Part shown: positions 7,756 through 16,129 of the stretch, one piece after another | How the letters are laid out: each line of letters opens with the position of its first letter | How positions within the stretch are numbered: the stretch's first letter is position 1 | Origin: CAG-791 sp002390025 | Lineage (GTDB): Bacteria > Bacillota > Clostridia > Lachnospirales > Lachnospiraceae | Direction: 5' to 3' | NCBI GenBank assembly: GCA_946543465.1 | Contig: CAMNLR010000124.1 | Location: forward strand, 1 to 64,000 | Length of the DNA: 64,000 nucleotides | Notes under the pieces: generated by a model | Databases searched by the model: none | What the model saw: the letters and a program-made list of their open reading frames with translations, nothing else | What the model was told of the DNA's origin: nothing | Position numbers and translations under genes: made by a program

Positions 7756-8532
7756 ATGCTCAAGAATCCTGAACAGACAAAGAACAAGATCGTGCAGTGG
7801 ATCCGTGATTATTTTGCGGAGAACGGACCGACCTGCAGTGCTGTCATCGGTATTTCCGGCGGCAAGGATTCCAGTGTGGCGGCTGCGCTGTGTGCCGAGG
7901 CACTCGGAAAAGACCGCGTCGTGGGAGTCCTGATGCCCCGCGGTGTGCAGCCGGACATCTCTGACAGCCAGCTGCTGGTGGATACGCTGCAGATCCCCTA
8001 TGTAGTAGTCAATATCGGCGATGCGGCGGACGCCCTTGAGAAGACGCTGGAGAGCAACGAAAAGCTGCAGGAGATCTGCGGACGCACAGAGATGGCGCGT
8101 GAGGCCAAGATCAATATGCCTCCCCGTATCCGCATGACGACATTGTATGCGGTGGCCCAGAATCTGCCCAACGGCGGCCGTGTAGTCAACACCTGCAATG
8201 CTTCCGAGGACTATGTCGGCTATTCGACAAAGTACGGCGATGCGGCGGGCGATTTCAGCCCTATGTCCGAACTGCTGGTGCATGAGGTGCTGCAGATCGG
8301 TGATGTACTGGGACTGCCTGAGCAGCTGGTCAGAAAGACACCGTCGGACGGCCTGAGCGGAATGAGCGATGAGGACAAGCTCGGATTTACTTATAAGATG
8401 CTGGACAACTATGTCCTGACAGGAGAGTGTGAGGACGCGGGGAAGAAGGCAAGGATCGACCGCCTGCACAGGCTGAATCTGCACAAGCTCCGCCTCATGC
8501 CCAAATTCGAGATGGACGAAAGCGACCGCTGA
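7756..8532 (+). CDS. nadE: NH3-dependent NAD+ synthetase
   Basis: Catalyses the last step of NAD+ synthesis: nicotinate adenine dinucleotide + ATP + NH3 gives NAD+. The protein has 258 residues, the usual length of the ammonia-dependent form, with no glutaminase domain. The PP-loop SGGKDSS lies at residues 34-40, and the C-terminal substrate region includes RKTPSDGLSGMSDEDKLGFTY. Start ATG at 7756 is set by AGGAGG nine bases upstream. It is a single-gene unit with its own promoter; a tandem-repeat region and a bidirectional terminator follow. Confidence 0.93.
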   Translation: MLKNPEQTKNKIVQWIRDYFAENGPTCSAVIGISGGKDSSVAAALCAEALGKDRVVGVLMPRGVQPDISDSQLLVDTLQIPYVVVNIGDAADALEKTLESNEKLQEICGRTEMAREAKINMPPRIRMTTLYAVAQNLPNGGRVVNTCNASEDYVGYSTKYGDAAGDFSPMSELLVHEVLQIGDVLGLPEQLVRKTPSDGLSGMSDEDKLGFTYKMLDNYVLTGECEDAGKKARIDRLHRLNLHKLRLMPKFEMDESDR

Positions 8533-8559
8533 TAGACCGGAAAAAAGAATACCGAAGCG

Positions 8560-8666
8560 ATCAAAGATCCGGAATCAATAAAGATCTGTAATCATCACGG
8601 ATCCGGAACCATTAAAGATTTGTATTCATCACGGACCCGGAATCATCACAGATCAGGATCCATCAT
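8560..8666. repeat. 34-bp degenerate tandem repeat downstream of nadE
   Basis: Two full 34-bp units (8579-8612 and 8613-8646, beginning TAAAGAT(C/T)TGTA) are flanked by partial copies on both sides. Words such as AGATCCGGAA and ATCTGTAAT recur in the separate 36-bp array after uvrB (35217-35330). Confidence 0.8.
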
Positions 8667-8702
8667 AATGATGAGAAAAAACGGTAAGCTACCATAAAAA
8701 AG

Positions 8703-8732
8703 TGACAGGAGAAGCTTTCTCCTGTCATTTTT
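8703..8732. terminator. Bidirectional terminator after nadE and the diguanylate cyclase gene
   Basis: An 11-bp perfect stem TGACAGGAGAA (8703-8713) with 8717-8727 has a 3-nt loop, an A tract before and a T tract after. It serves the convergent nadE and GGDEF genes. Confidence 0.88.
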
Positions 8733-8782
8733 ACTTTTTTTTATAGGTGATAATTTCCTGGACGAAGCGGATTTCTTTTCTT

Positions 8783-8930
8783 CCGGTGCTCTATCCAGCT
8801 CTGTGGGTCCTGCCGGTGCGCTATCAGGCTCTGCGGGTCCTGACGGTGCTTCATCCGGCTCTGCCTGATTTGCCGGTTCTGCCTGCTCTGCCGGTTCTGC
8901 CTGTTCTGCCTGTCTTGCGGGGGCGGGCTG
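8783..8930. repeat. 30-bp tandem repeat across the 3' end of the GGDEF gene
   Basis: Units start at 8783, 8813, 8843 and 8873 with (C/A)CGGTGC or CCGGTTC and have a 30-bp period; the last part breaks down into 15-bp half-units. The stop codon of the diguanylate cyclase gene (8851-8853) is inside the array, so the gene's C-terminal Gly/Arg/Thr tail is made of repeat sequence. Confidence 0.85.
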
Positions 8931-10053
8931 CTTTTTCTTTGTAGAGCTTGTAGTCGGCGACATCGATGAGGCGGTTGGGGGACATCCCCTCTATCCATTT
9001 GGCGTACCCGATGCTCAGGCACAGGGGATAGGGGGCGCCGGCGGCTTCATTCAGCGCCTGGAGTTTTTCGCGGATCGAGGTGCACAGTTCGATAACTTCT
9101 TTTTCGGAGAGTTCGGCGACAATGATGAATTCATCCCCGCCGTAGCGGGCGATATAGGGATGTCTGCGGCAGGCGGTGCAGGCCTGTTTCAGAGCGGCAG
9201 CCACCCGGATCAGGGCTTCGTCTCCCTCCAGATGACCGTAGTTGTCGTTGATCTGCTTGAAATGATCCACATCCATCATCAGCAGAAAGAGATCATCTGT
9301 ATGCGTATGCAGCTTGTTGGAGAGATATCTGTTGAGGTTCTGGCGGTTGTTGACCTGGGTCAGCTTATCGATCATGATCTGCCGGTTGGAGGAGCCTATA
9401 TACAGGCAGAGGAACTCGACCGTGATACAGACACAGAAGACAGGCATATGTTCATTGGCGAAACTCAGAAGCCAGGCAATGATCAGGCACAGAGGGAAGC
9501 TTGTCAGCTGCCAGCGCTGCCGGATCACTACAGGATCGGTTTCCCCCCTGGTGGCACGCAGGATCCGTATATCCGCCATTATGGTGCACATCACAAGGAA
9601 GAGGACCAGCAGATGAAAGTGGGGACCGCGGGTGTAGATGTGGTCATCACTGATGGTAAACAGCAGATGCGTGCGGTAGTTGGAGAGAACCAGAAGGATG
9701 GGCAGAATCAGGGGAAGGAGCAGCAGAAGCGGCTTTTTTCCCGGCTGGAAGGAGTTATATCCCAGTTCCGCATCAGTATATACGCACCAAAGGTACACGC
9801 CTGTGCACAGCAAGATAAAGGCCAGGGATTTGAGTATCCATGGGATGCGAAGATCAGGTGAGTTGCGCAGCAGGAATCCGTTTATCACGGTAAAGAAGTA
9901 GTTGGAGACAAAAAAACTTGCAAAGCAGGACAGGACAAGTTTGAACCACCTTTCGGACGCGGAGTTGCCGTTCGAATGAATGGTCCAGTATAATACCAGA
10001 TCGATGATGACGATGCAGAACAAATAGATTTCTGCGTACAGAGTGACTTCCAT
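8851..10053 (-). CDS. Membrane-anchored diguanylate cyclase (GGDEF)
   Basis: Would make cyclic di-GMP from two GTP. Of 400 residues, the first ~220 contain about six to seven hydrophobic segments that form an integral-membrane sensor region. The catalytic domain follows, with DKLTQVNNRQNLNRYL at its start, MMDVDHFKQINDNYGH and an intact GGDEF at residues 305-309. The RxxD inhibitory site usually found just before GGDEF is not present. The domain ends near ADYKLYKEKA; the remaining Arg/Gly/Thr-rich tail is translated from a tandem repeat array. The start ATG at 10053 has only a weak CAGGA binding site. It stands alone on the minus strand. Confidence 0.88.
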   Translation of the reverse strand: MEVTLYAEIYLFCIVIIDLVLYWTIHSNGNSASERWFKLVLSCFASFFVSNYFFTVINGFLLRNSPDLRIPWILKSLAFILLCTGVYLWCVYTDAELGYNSFQPGKKPLLLLLPLILPILLVLSNYRTHLLFTISDDHIYTRGPHFHLLVLFLVMCTIMADIRILRATRGETDPVVIRQRWQLTSFPLCLIIAWLLSFANEHMPVFCVCITVEFLCLYIGSSNRQIMIDKLTQVNNRQNLNRYLSNKLHTHTDDLFLLMMDVDHFKQINDNYGHLEGDEALIRVAAALKQACTACRRHPYIARYGGDEFIIVAELSEKEVIELCTSIREKLQALNEAAGAPYPLCLSIGYAKWIEGMSPNRLIDVADYKLYKEKAARPRKTGRTGRTGRAGRTGKSGRAG

Positions 10054-10343
10054 GATAATTCCTGTCTGTTAAGTGTGCCGGTCCGCTGAAAGAATTATAT
10101 GCAAACAATTGATTATGTATATTGATTATGTAAATAAAGGATAATTATTATAAAGAATTTTCGTAAAGGTTATATTATAAAGACTATAATTATTATACGA
10201 ACCCGGGTATAAAAAATGCGTCAATAAACAGAGCGCAGACGGTATATGCCCTAAATTATTTGCGCCGCGCTGAAAAAATAGTACTAAATTCTGTGCATTT
10301 TGGGAAATATGGTGTGAGTTGCCAATCATTTGTAGTGAATTCG

Positions 10344-10372
10344 ATGACGAAGCGCTTTAAATGTGCTATAAT
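10344..10372 (+). promoter_or_regulatory. Promoter upstream of the coiled-coil protein and lepB
   Basis: ATGACG (10344-10349), 17 nt, then TATAAT (10367-10372) with an extended -10 TGC just before it. It would give a 5' leader of about 220 nt before the next start codon at 10601. Confidence 0.6.
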
Positions 10373-10378
10373 GCAATG

Positions 10379-10600
10379 ACGAGTGAACACCAGCAGGTAA
10401 AATTATGCGGGAGACAGCAGTAAAAATGCCTTCAGCGGACGTTTTTATGGCCTGCAAGGGCATTCGCATTTTTGTTATGCATTTTTACAATGCTTTTTTG
10501 CTATGTTTTGACGTTTTTTTAGACAGAACCTGTTTTATACTACTAAACGCTATATGCGGGATTTTGCTGGTTTTACAACGAGCGCAGAAAGGACGTGTGC
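10379..10600 (+). other. Long structured 5' leader
   Basis: The leader has nested complementarity (AAAAATGCC and CTTCAG near 10424-10435 against CTGCAAGGGCATT and GCATTTTT near 10452-10473). A 13-bp T-rich tandem repeat follows (10466, 10479 and 10492, start GCATTTTT), and GCATT-TTTAC-AATGC (10479-10493) has a T6 tract. It looks like an attenuator but matches no riboswitch class I know. Confidence 0.4.
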
Positions 10601-10894
10601 ATGGGCACAGAGAATACAACCAAAAAGGCATCGTCCGGAGGCCTTTTCGGCGGCGGAAAGAAATCTTCCAGGGGAAGAGCAGACAGCGGACGTGAAATGG
10701 ATAATGATATCAAGAAGCTGACACGAACCGAGCTTCTCGAACTCCTGATCGACGAGACCAAGGAAGCAGACAGGCTTCGTGCCGAGAATGAGCGCCTCAG
10801 CAGCGAACTGCAGAAATGTCATGAGGATCTTGATCGTGTGGCTTCTTTTGAGGCTGTTATTGCCCGTCTTCAGGCAATTGTTAACGGAAGATGA
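10601..10894 (+). CDS. Small coiled-coil protein of unknown function
   Basis: A 97-residue protein I cannot name. The first ~35 residues are Gly/Lys/Ser-rich and likely disordered (GGLFGGGKKSSRGR). The rest is a predicted coiled coil with regularly spaced Leu and charged residues (TRTELLELLIDETKEADRL, then RAENERLSSELQKCHEDLD). There is no signal peptide or membrane segment. The start was placed at ATG 10601 because AAAGGA (10588-10593) is well spaced from it; a GTG at 10595 is also in frame. It lies 145 bases before the signal peptidase gene and may be co-transcribed with it. Confidence 0.7.
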   Translation: MGTENTTKKASSGGLFGGGKKSSRGRADSGREMDNDIKKLTRTELLELLIDETKEADRLRAENERLSSELQKCHEDLDRVASFEAVIARLQAIVNGR

Positions 10895-11039
10895 TTATGA
10901 GAGATTGATTTGCTGAGCACGCGGCCGTGCAGGATAGTGCGTTTTTTAATGAAGTATCCCGGGAAACAGATACATGGCATGCAGGGAAGGTTAAGACCGG
11001 GGCAGCAGAGTCATAGCAGTTAATAACGAGGATTTTTAA

Positions 11040-11645
11040 ATGAGTTCAGCAGATAAAGATGCAAAGAAAAAGAGTGCAGTGACACGTCCTCCTCTTAAAG
11101 AGCTCGAGGGCGAACTGAAGCGGGAGCGTTATAAGACACGTTATCGCAGAGTGCTCAGAAGTACAGTCTTTACACTGATTACAGTCGCAGCGGTTGCAAT
11201 TCTGGTCGCAACATTGTGGATGCCGGTCCTTCAGATTTACGGCGCATCCATGACACCTACCCTGACGGACGGAGATATCGTGATTTCGCGTAAGGTCAGA
11301 AACCTGAAGCAGGGCGATATTGTTGCTTTCTATTACAATAACCGTATCCTGGTCAAGCGCTATATCGCAAGTGCCGGCGACTGGGTCGACATAGATGAAG
11401 ACGGAAATGTGTACGTCAACAATGAGCTCCTCGATGAGCCCTATGTATATGAGAAAGCCCTGGGCGAGTGCAATATCGAACTGCCCTACCAGGTGCCGGA
11501 GAACCGTATTTTTGTTCTGGGAGATCACCGCAGTGTCTCAATTGACTCACGAAGTACATCGGTCGGGTGTGTGGCGGAGGATCAGATCGTAGGAGAACTT
11601 GTCTTCTGCGTCTGGCCGTTCAAGAACCTGGGATTAATACATTAA
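11040..11645 (+). CDS. lepB: Signal peptidase I
   Basis: Membrane protease that removes signal peptides from exported proteins. It has 201 residues: a charged cytoplasmic N-terminus, one transmembrane helix (about residues 41-62, VFTLITVAAVAILVATLW) and the extracellular catalytic domain. The Ser-Lys dyad is visible as Ser70 in GASMTPTL and Lys106 in ILVKRYIA. The later family box appears as LGDHRSVSIDSR, close to the usual GDNR..S.DSR. Start ATG at 11040 has GAGGA upstream. A strong terminator follows directly. Confidence 0.93.
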   Translation: MSSADKDAKKKSAVTRPPLKELEGELKRERYKTRYRRVLRSTVFTLITVAAVAILVATLWMPVLQIYGASMTPTLTDGDIVISRKVRNLKQGDIVAFYYNNRILVKRYIASAGDWVDIDEDGNVYVNNELLDEPYVYEKALGECNIELPYQVPENRIFVLGDHRSVSIDSRSTSVGCVAEDQIVGELVFCVWPFKNLGLIH

Positions 11646-11655
11646 GCAGAGCAGC

Positions 11656-11695
11656 TGCCATACACTGCAGGAAGAGCAGTGTATGGCATTTTTTT
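11656..11695 (+). terminator. Intrinsic terminator of lepB
   Basis: A perfect 13-bp stem TGCCATACACTGC (11656-11668) with 11676-11688 has a 7-nt loop and seven T residues. It is 10 bases after the lepB stop codon. Confidence 0.93.
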
Positions 11696-11782
11696 GTCAG
11701 AAAACAGAAGTGACGGACAAATTTCCGGACAGGGGTATGGACAAATGCGCATTTTTCTGTTTCTGTAATTTGAGATTTGTGT

Positions 11783-11788
11783 TATAAT
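11783..11788 (+). promoter_or_regulatory. Possible -10 box
   Basis: A consensus TATAAT lies in the otherwise featureless spacer of about 290 bases between the lepB terminator and the next gene. The -35 region (TTTCTG at 11760) is poor. It would leave a leader of about 195 nt. Confidence 0.35.
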
Positions 11789-11988
11789 TGCGGTTGCGCG
11801 TAAAATATGGATCAAAAGCGGGCAAAACAGCTGCAAATGCCGGGCTTGTTCCGGTGTGGTAAGCTGAGGAAGATGAATCCGGTTTCTGCCGCGGTATGCA
11901 GGCGGCCCGTGTGCAGGTCTGCGGCCAGGAGGAATCGTAAATAAGAAGCAGTGTAAGAGAACGAATTGAAGCGGAGGATGAGGCAGGA

Positions 11989-12378
11989 ATGTCCAACACA
12001 GTCAAAATCAAGAACAAAAAGAAAAAAAATGAGCTGAAGATCAACTATAAGCTTTGGGCGATCGTTTTCGGTGTTTTCGTCGCTCTGATCGTAGCGGGTT
12101 CGGTATGGGCCTCTTTCCACTGGGGCGTCGGAATCGGATCGGTCGGCGGTGATAAGATCGCTCCCGAGGATGCAGCCGCAGCTGCAACAGATATTGCAGC
12201 TAATGCAGGCACTGATGTCATTATGTACACCCCCGAAGACCTTGAAAAGATGGGTCTCTCCCTCGATGGTGAGGCAGAAACTGAGGAGCAGACCGAAGGT
12301 GAAGCAGCTCCTGCTGCGGAAGAAGCGGCAGAGAACGCAGGCGCAGAGGACGCAGCCGCGGACGGCGCCAAGGAGTAA
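11989..12378 (+). CDS. Membrane-anchored acidic protein of unknown function
   Basis: 129 residues, family not recognised. A Lys-rich cytoplasmic N-terminus (KIKNKKKKNELK) is followed by one transmembrane helix at about residues 22-45, then an extracytoplasmic part whose last ~70 residues are almost all Ala and Glu. By architecture it resembles the SH3 protein at 30594 without the SH3 domain. Start ATG 11989 has GGAGG eleven bases upstream. The 3' end lies in a 26-bp tandem repeat array that runs past the stop codon. Confidence 0.6.
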   Translation: MSNTVKIKNKKKKNELKINYKLWAIVFGVFVALIVAGSVWASFHWGVGIGSVGGDKIAPEDAAAAATDIAANAGTDVIMYTPEDLEKMGLSLDGEAETEEQTEGEAAPAAEEAAENAGAEDAAADGAKE

Positions 12379-12458
12379 CAGCCGCAGAACGTGCCGGGGA
12401 GTAATAGCCCCAGACGGCGCCAGGGAGTAATAGCCGCGGACGGCGTCAGGGAGTAATC
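12355..12458. repeat. 26-bp tandem repeat carrying a stop codon in every copy
   Basis: Four units at 12355, 12381, 12407 and 12433 start GCC(G/C)C and end GGGAGTAATA or similar. The first unit contains the true stop codon (TAA, 12376-12378) of the upstream gene; each later unit repeats the gene's 3' end including the TAA. The period is not a multiple of three. Confidence 0.92.
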
Positions 12459-12512
12459 CTACCCTGCATTGAGCTTTGCAGATACTCCACCGAATAAATA
12501 GGAAGAAGTGAG

Positions 12513-12561
12513 AAAACAGTGGGTAACCTGCACCGGGGTGCAGTGATCCCGCTGTTTTTTA
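12513..12561 (+). terminator. Intrinsic terminator
   Basis: An outer stem AAAACAGTGGG (12513-12523) pairs with CCCGCTGTTTT (12548-12558, one G-T), with an inner stem CTGCACC/GGTGCAG, followed by T residues. It ends the transcript of the acidic membrane protein gene. Confidence 0.85.
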
Positions 12562-12738
12562 TTCTTCATCGCACAATAACCGTGACTTCAGAGAACCGTC
12601 ATGGGACAGGTGCGCAAGGAAAGCCGCTTTATCGTTGGTGCATTCTCGCGATGGAGGATAAAACCTCCGACACACATGAGGCGCGGCGGATGTACTCCGC
12701 GTGCCTGTGAGGCTTCACAGATGGAATCAGGAGTTTTT
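12562..12738 (+). other. Leader region of the muramidase gene
   Basis: It holds the third copy of the 25-bp dispersed motif (12567-12591) and an imperfect hairpin AGGCGCGGCGGA / TCCGCGTGCCT near 12680-12707. No clear promoter hexamers were found. Confidence 0.35.
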
Positions 12739-14247
12739 ATGAAAAACAGACTTAAGGTCAGACTTGGAGACATACTTAAGGAACTTAAAGAACTTAAGGA
12801 AAAGAAGAGAAGCGTGCAGGCCTTCCTGATTGCAGCAGTCCTTGTATTGACCCTGGTGGGGGAGTGCGGCGCAGTTACGGTTGAGGCCGGGGAAGAAGGA
12901 ACGGTCGTCTACGGAGATGAACGCGCCGATGTCTACCTGCCCCTGCTGGAGGGAAAGCGCGTCGCCCTTTTTTCAAATCAGTCAGGCATCGTGGGAAACC
13001 GTGTAATCTCCCCTTCATCAGAAGGCGGAAGCGGCGGGGATTCCTCAGACCGGTCCTCTTCCGCAGGGAGGCGGAAGGCCGGCGGGGAAGAAGGCAGCGC
13101 CGGTGCAGCAAAAGGCGGCACGGATGCGGAAGCCGATTCACGTCAGGAGGAGGGGCTTGTGCCCTTCGGGATGAATGCGGACGGCAGCGCTATGGAGTAT
13201 GGAGAGCATATTCTGGATGCCCTGGTCCGGCAGGGGGTCGATGTGACGGTGGCTTTTTCTCCGGAACATGGTTTCCGCGGCACAGAGGATGCCGGCGCGG
13301 CTGTTAACAGCTATGTGGATGAAAAGACGGGTGTCCCGGTCGTCTCCCTTTACAGCAGCGGCTCCGGCTATCCTTCCGATGGGGACCTTGACCGTTTCGA
13401 TACACTTGTCATCGATATCCAGGATGTGGGGCTTCGTTTTTACACCTATTATATTTCCATGTATTACCTCATGGATGCCTGTGCAGAGGCCGGCAAGAAA
13501 GTGGTGATCCTGGACCGCCCCAACCCCAATGGATTCTACGTGGACGGGCCCCTTCTGCAGGACGGCTTTTATTCCGGCGTCGGCATGCTGCCGATCCCGG
13601 TCGTGCACGGAATGACCCTGGGCGAGCTGGCGCAGATGATCAACGGCGAGGGCTGGCTCCCCGCCGGAAAGGACGCCTGTAGTCTGACCGTGGTGCCCTG
13701 TGAAAATTACAGGCATGACACGCTGACCGCCCTTGTGACCCGGCCCTCTCCCAACCTCAAGGACATGCGGGCAATCTATCTCTATCCATCCACCTGCCTG
13801 TTTGAAAACACGGCCTGTTCTGTCGGCCGCGGGACCACGCATCCCTTTGAGAGCTTCGGCAGTCCCTGGCTGCAGGGCGCGGAGGGATACGATTTCACCT
13901 TTACGCCTGAAGACATGGAGGGGGCACATTCGCCGGTCTTCGAGGGACAGACCTGTTACGGAAAAGACCTGAGAGAAATCCCTCTTGCGCAGATTCTGAA
14001 GGAGCATCTCAACCTGGAATACGTGGTTGACGCCTTCAAGGTCATGCAGACGCAGAACCCGGGAATCTCCTTTTTCGGAAACCCTGATGGAAACGGGAAT
14101 TACTGGATCGATTATCTGTGCGGCACAGACCGGGTTCGCCGCATGATCGAGGAGGGCAGGAGTCCGGAGGAAATCCGCGCTTCCTGGCAGGAGGACGTGG
14201 AGAACTTCAAGGCGCAGCGGAAGCCCTATCTGCTGTACGAAGATTAA
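12739..14247 (+). CDS. NamZ-like exo-beta-N-acetylmuramidase (DUF1343 family)
   Basis: Probable exported enzyme that trims MurNAc from the non-reducing ends of peptidoglycan fragments; this activity is known for the NamZ family. It has 502 residues. An N-terminal hydrophobic segment (about 30-50, AFLIAAVLVLTLVGECGA) is a signal peptide or anchor. Family motifs: FSNQSGIVG, FSPEHGFRG, DIQDVGLRFYTY, VILDRPNPNG and SVGRGTTHPFE. A Ser/Gly/Glu-rich insertion of about 60 residues separates the first two motifs, which are usually closer together. Start ATG 12739 has CAGGAG upstream. It stands alone, convergent with the MATE gene. Confidence 0.85.
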   Translation: MKNRLKVRLGDILKELKELKEKKRSVQAFLIAAVLVLTLVGECGAVTVEAGEEGTVVYGDERADVYLPLLEGKRVALFSNQSGIVGNRVISPSSEGGSGGDSSDRSSSAGRRKAGGEEGSAGAAKGGTDAEADSRQEEGLVPFGMNADGSAMEYGEHILDALVRQGVDVTVAFSPEHGFRGTEDAGAAVNSYVDEKTGVPVVSLYSSGSGYPSDGDLDRFDTLVIDIQDVGLRFYTYYISMYYLMDACAEAGKKVVILDRPNPNGFYVDGPLLQDGFYSGVGMLPIPVVHGMTLGELAQMINGEGWLPAGKDACSLTVVPCENYRHDTLTALVTRPSPNLKDMRAIYLYPSTCLFENTACSVGRGTTHPFESFGSPWLQGAEGYDFTFTPEDMEGAHSPVFEGQTCYGKDLREIPLAQILKEHLNLEYVVDAFKVMQTQNPGISFFGNPDGNGNYWIDYLCGTDRVRRMIEEGRSPEEIRASWQEDVENFKAQRKPYLLYED

Positions 14248-14315
14248 GCTTTCTGCTTTCTGTTAAAGAAGCCGGTCTGCAGTATTGGGATTTTGATTGT
14301 TCATTTGCCATGCCG

Positions 14316-15764
14316 TCAGGAACGGACAGACTGCGCCTGTATGCCGGGCAGCAGGTGTTTTTTGCGGTAATGCCGGTAGAGCAGCCAGGAGAGGAAGGCC
14401 ACGAGGACGTCGCTCACAAGCTGGGACCAGGCCAGTCCATATTGGCCGAAGAGCCTGCCCAGGATAAAGAGCATGGGGATGTTGATCATGAGCCAGCGCA
14501 TGATGACCAGGAAGAGGGCCATGCTCCCCTGCCCCAGGGCCTGGAAAAAGTAGACGTAGATGAAGCTCAGGAACATCATGATGGTTGCCAGGACCCGGAT
14601 GCGCAGGAAATCGGTGCCCAGGGCCACGGTGGCGGGATCGTTGATGAAGATCCGGATCAGGAAGGGCGCAAAGAGCTCATAGAGGACGATGCTGCCGATA
14701 CTGATCGCGATGCCTGTGGCACGGGCGGCCTTCAATACAGACTGCATGCGCCGGTAGTTTTTGGCGGAGTAGTTGTAGGCGGCCATGGGCACCATGCCCA
14801 GGCAGAGTCCGATGCCGACATTGAGGGGCAGGCGCTCCGCTTTGAGGACAATGCCGATGGCGGCCAGCGCGATGTCGCTGTGGGCGGCCATCAGGCGGTC
14901 CAGGACGATGTAGTCCAGGTCGAAGAGGAAGGGCCCCATGGCGGCCGGGATGCCGACGCCGAAAAAGGATGCCAGGAGAGCGGCGCCCGGCAGTCCGTCC
15001 CTGAGGGAAAAATGCAGGATGGGATTGTGCAGGCGCAGGATGGTGATTACGAAATAGGTGCAGGTGAAGGTGTTGGTCAGGGCGGTGGCCAGACCGGCGC
15101 CCAGGATCTCATGGCCGGGCGGCAGCAGCACGAACATGAAGATGGGATCCAGGATGATATTGATGATGCCGCCCATGGAGATGGCAAAGCCAGCCTGTTT
15201 GGAACAGCCCACATTACGCAGCAGATTGCCCATGGTCATGGCCGTGATGGTGGGTGTCCCTCCGAGTACGATGACACAGGTGCAGTACTGCCTGGCAAAC
15301 TCATAGGTCTGACTGCTGGCACCCAGAAGGGTCAGCAGAGGGTGCATGAAGACTGCGGTCAAGACCGCAAAAAACAGACCCATAAAGGCGGAAAACCAGA
15401 TGCTGAAGGAGGCGATGCGGCGGGCGCTGCGGGGATTCCGCGCACCCATCAGCCTGGCGATCAGGGTCCCGCCGCCGGTCCCGGCAATATTTGCGACCGC
15501 TATGCAGACATTGAAGATAGGCAGGATCAGGGCTGCTCCGGCCACCATGTAGGGGTTGTTGGTGCGCCCTATATAAAAGGTGTCCGCCATGTTGTAGATC
15601 AGGACGATCATCTGTGAGATCACAGTGGGCACGGCCATGGTCGCAAGCGCTTTGGAAACCGGCATCTCCTCAAAGAGATAACGGTTTTTTTCTTCCGCCT
15701 GCTGCATTTTGTCCTGCTGGGGATCCGCGGTCTTATTATTTGAGAATGTGTTTTTGTTGGTCAT
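14316..15764 (-). CDS. MATE-family multidrug/sodium antiporter
   Basis: Inner-membrane exporter of 482 residues with about twelve hydrophobic segments in two related halves. The N-terminal half shows VPTVISQMIVLIYNMADTFY, typical of MatE domains, and both halves carry paired Gly/Pro-rich helices. The family exports organic cations or drugs in exchange for Na+ or H+; the substrate here is unknown. Start is uncertain: ATG 15764 (GTGGA upstream) or ATG 15785, both with weak binding sites. A much longer in-frame extension would run through the inverted repeat at 15839-15909 and is unlikely. Confidence 0.88.
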   Translation of the reverse strand: MTNKNTFSNNKTADPQQDKMQQAEEKNRYLFEEMPVSKALATMAVPTVISQMIVLIYNMADTFYIGRTNNPYMVAGAALILPIFNVCIAVANIAGTGGGTLIARLMGARNPRSARRIASFSIWFSAFMGLFFAVLTAVFMHPLLTLLGASSQTYEFARQYCTCVIVLGGTPTITAMTMGNLLRNVGCSKQAGFAISMGGIINIILDPIFMFVLLPPGHEILGAGLATALTNTFTCTYFVITILRLHNPILHFSLRDGLPGAALLASFFGVGIPAAMGPFLFDLDYIVLDRLMAAHSDIALAAIGIVLKAERLPLNVGIGLCLGMVPMAAYNYSAKNYRRMQSVLKAARATGIAISIGSIVLYELFAPFLIRIFINDPATVALGTDFLRIRVLATIMMFLSFIYVYFFQALGQGSMALFLVIMRWLMINIPMLFILGRLFGQYGLAWSQLVSDVLVAFLSWLLYRHYRKKHLLPGIQAQSVRS

Positions 15765-15838
15765 TTCTTTATCCACTGTTTTCATCCGCTGTTTTCGGGA
15801 CTGATATCTACTATTGTAACACAGGGTGGTCGGCATAT

Positions 15839-15909
15839 GGGGACGGGCCTTTTGTTTCTGTCCCCTTGTGCCCCCGAAACAAAAGGCCCGAAACAAAAGG
15901 ACCGTCCCC
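15839..15909. repeat. REP-like inverted repeat (GGGGACGG family)
   Basis: The left arm GGGGACGGGCCTTTTGTTTC (15839-15858) is matched in reverse complement at 19 of 20 positions by 15890-15909. A third partial copy (GAAACAAAAGGCCC, 15876-15889) lies directly before the right arm. Repeats starting GGGGACGG are known in Firmicutes as REP elements linked to IS200-like transposases, but no transposase gene is in this window. Confidence 0.8.
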
Positions 15910-16129
15910 AAAAACAAAGGATTGCCTTGTATGCATTTCTTCTTTATAATAGATAAATGGCTTTCCAGCCCCCGTTTTCAGATCTGTTCCCGCACAGCGC
16001 GTAAGACAGAAGACAGAGCGGTGATCAGGCTGTCGTACTGAAACGGACAAACCGGGAATAATAATCACAATACCTGCGCACGGGCGTGCCCGGGTATGAT
16101 TGGAAGAAAGAAAAATAAGGTTTATTCGA

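Noticed and set aside
8646..8963. 105-codon minus-strand frame with Ala/Glu/Pro repeats
   Set aside because: It is another frame of the 30-bp repeat array and overlaps the GGDEF gene; no independent start signal.
10405..10695. 96-codon frame in the leader before the coiled-coil gene
   Set aside because: It runs through T-rich hairpins, overlaps the real gene in another frame and resembles no known protein.
14118..15617. 499-codon plus-strand open frame opposite the MATE gene
   Set aside because: The minus strand encodes a full MATE transporter; the plus-strand product is a Gln/Asp/His-rich shadow.
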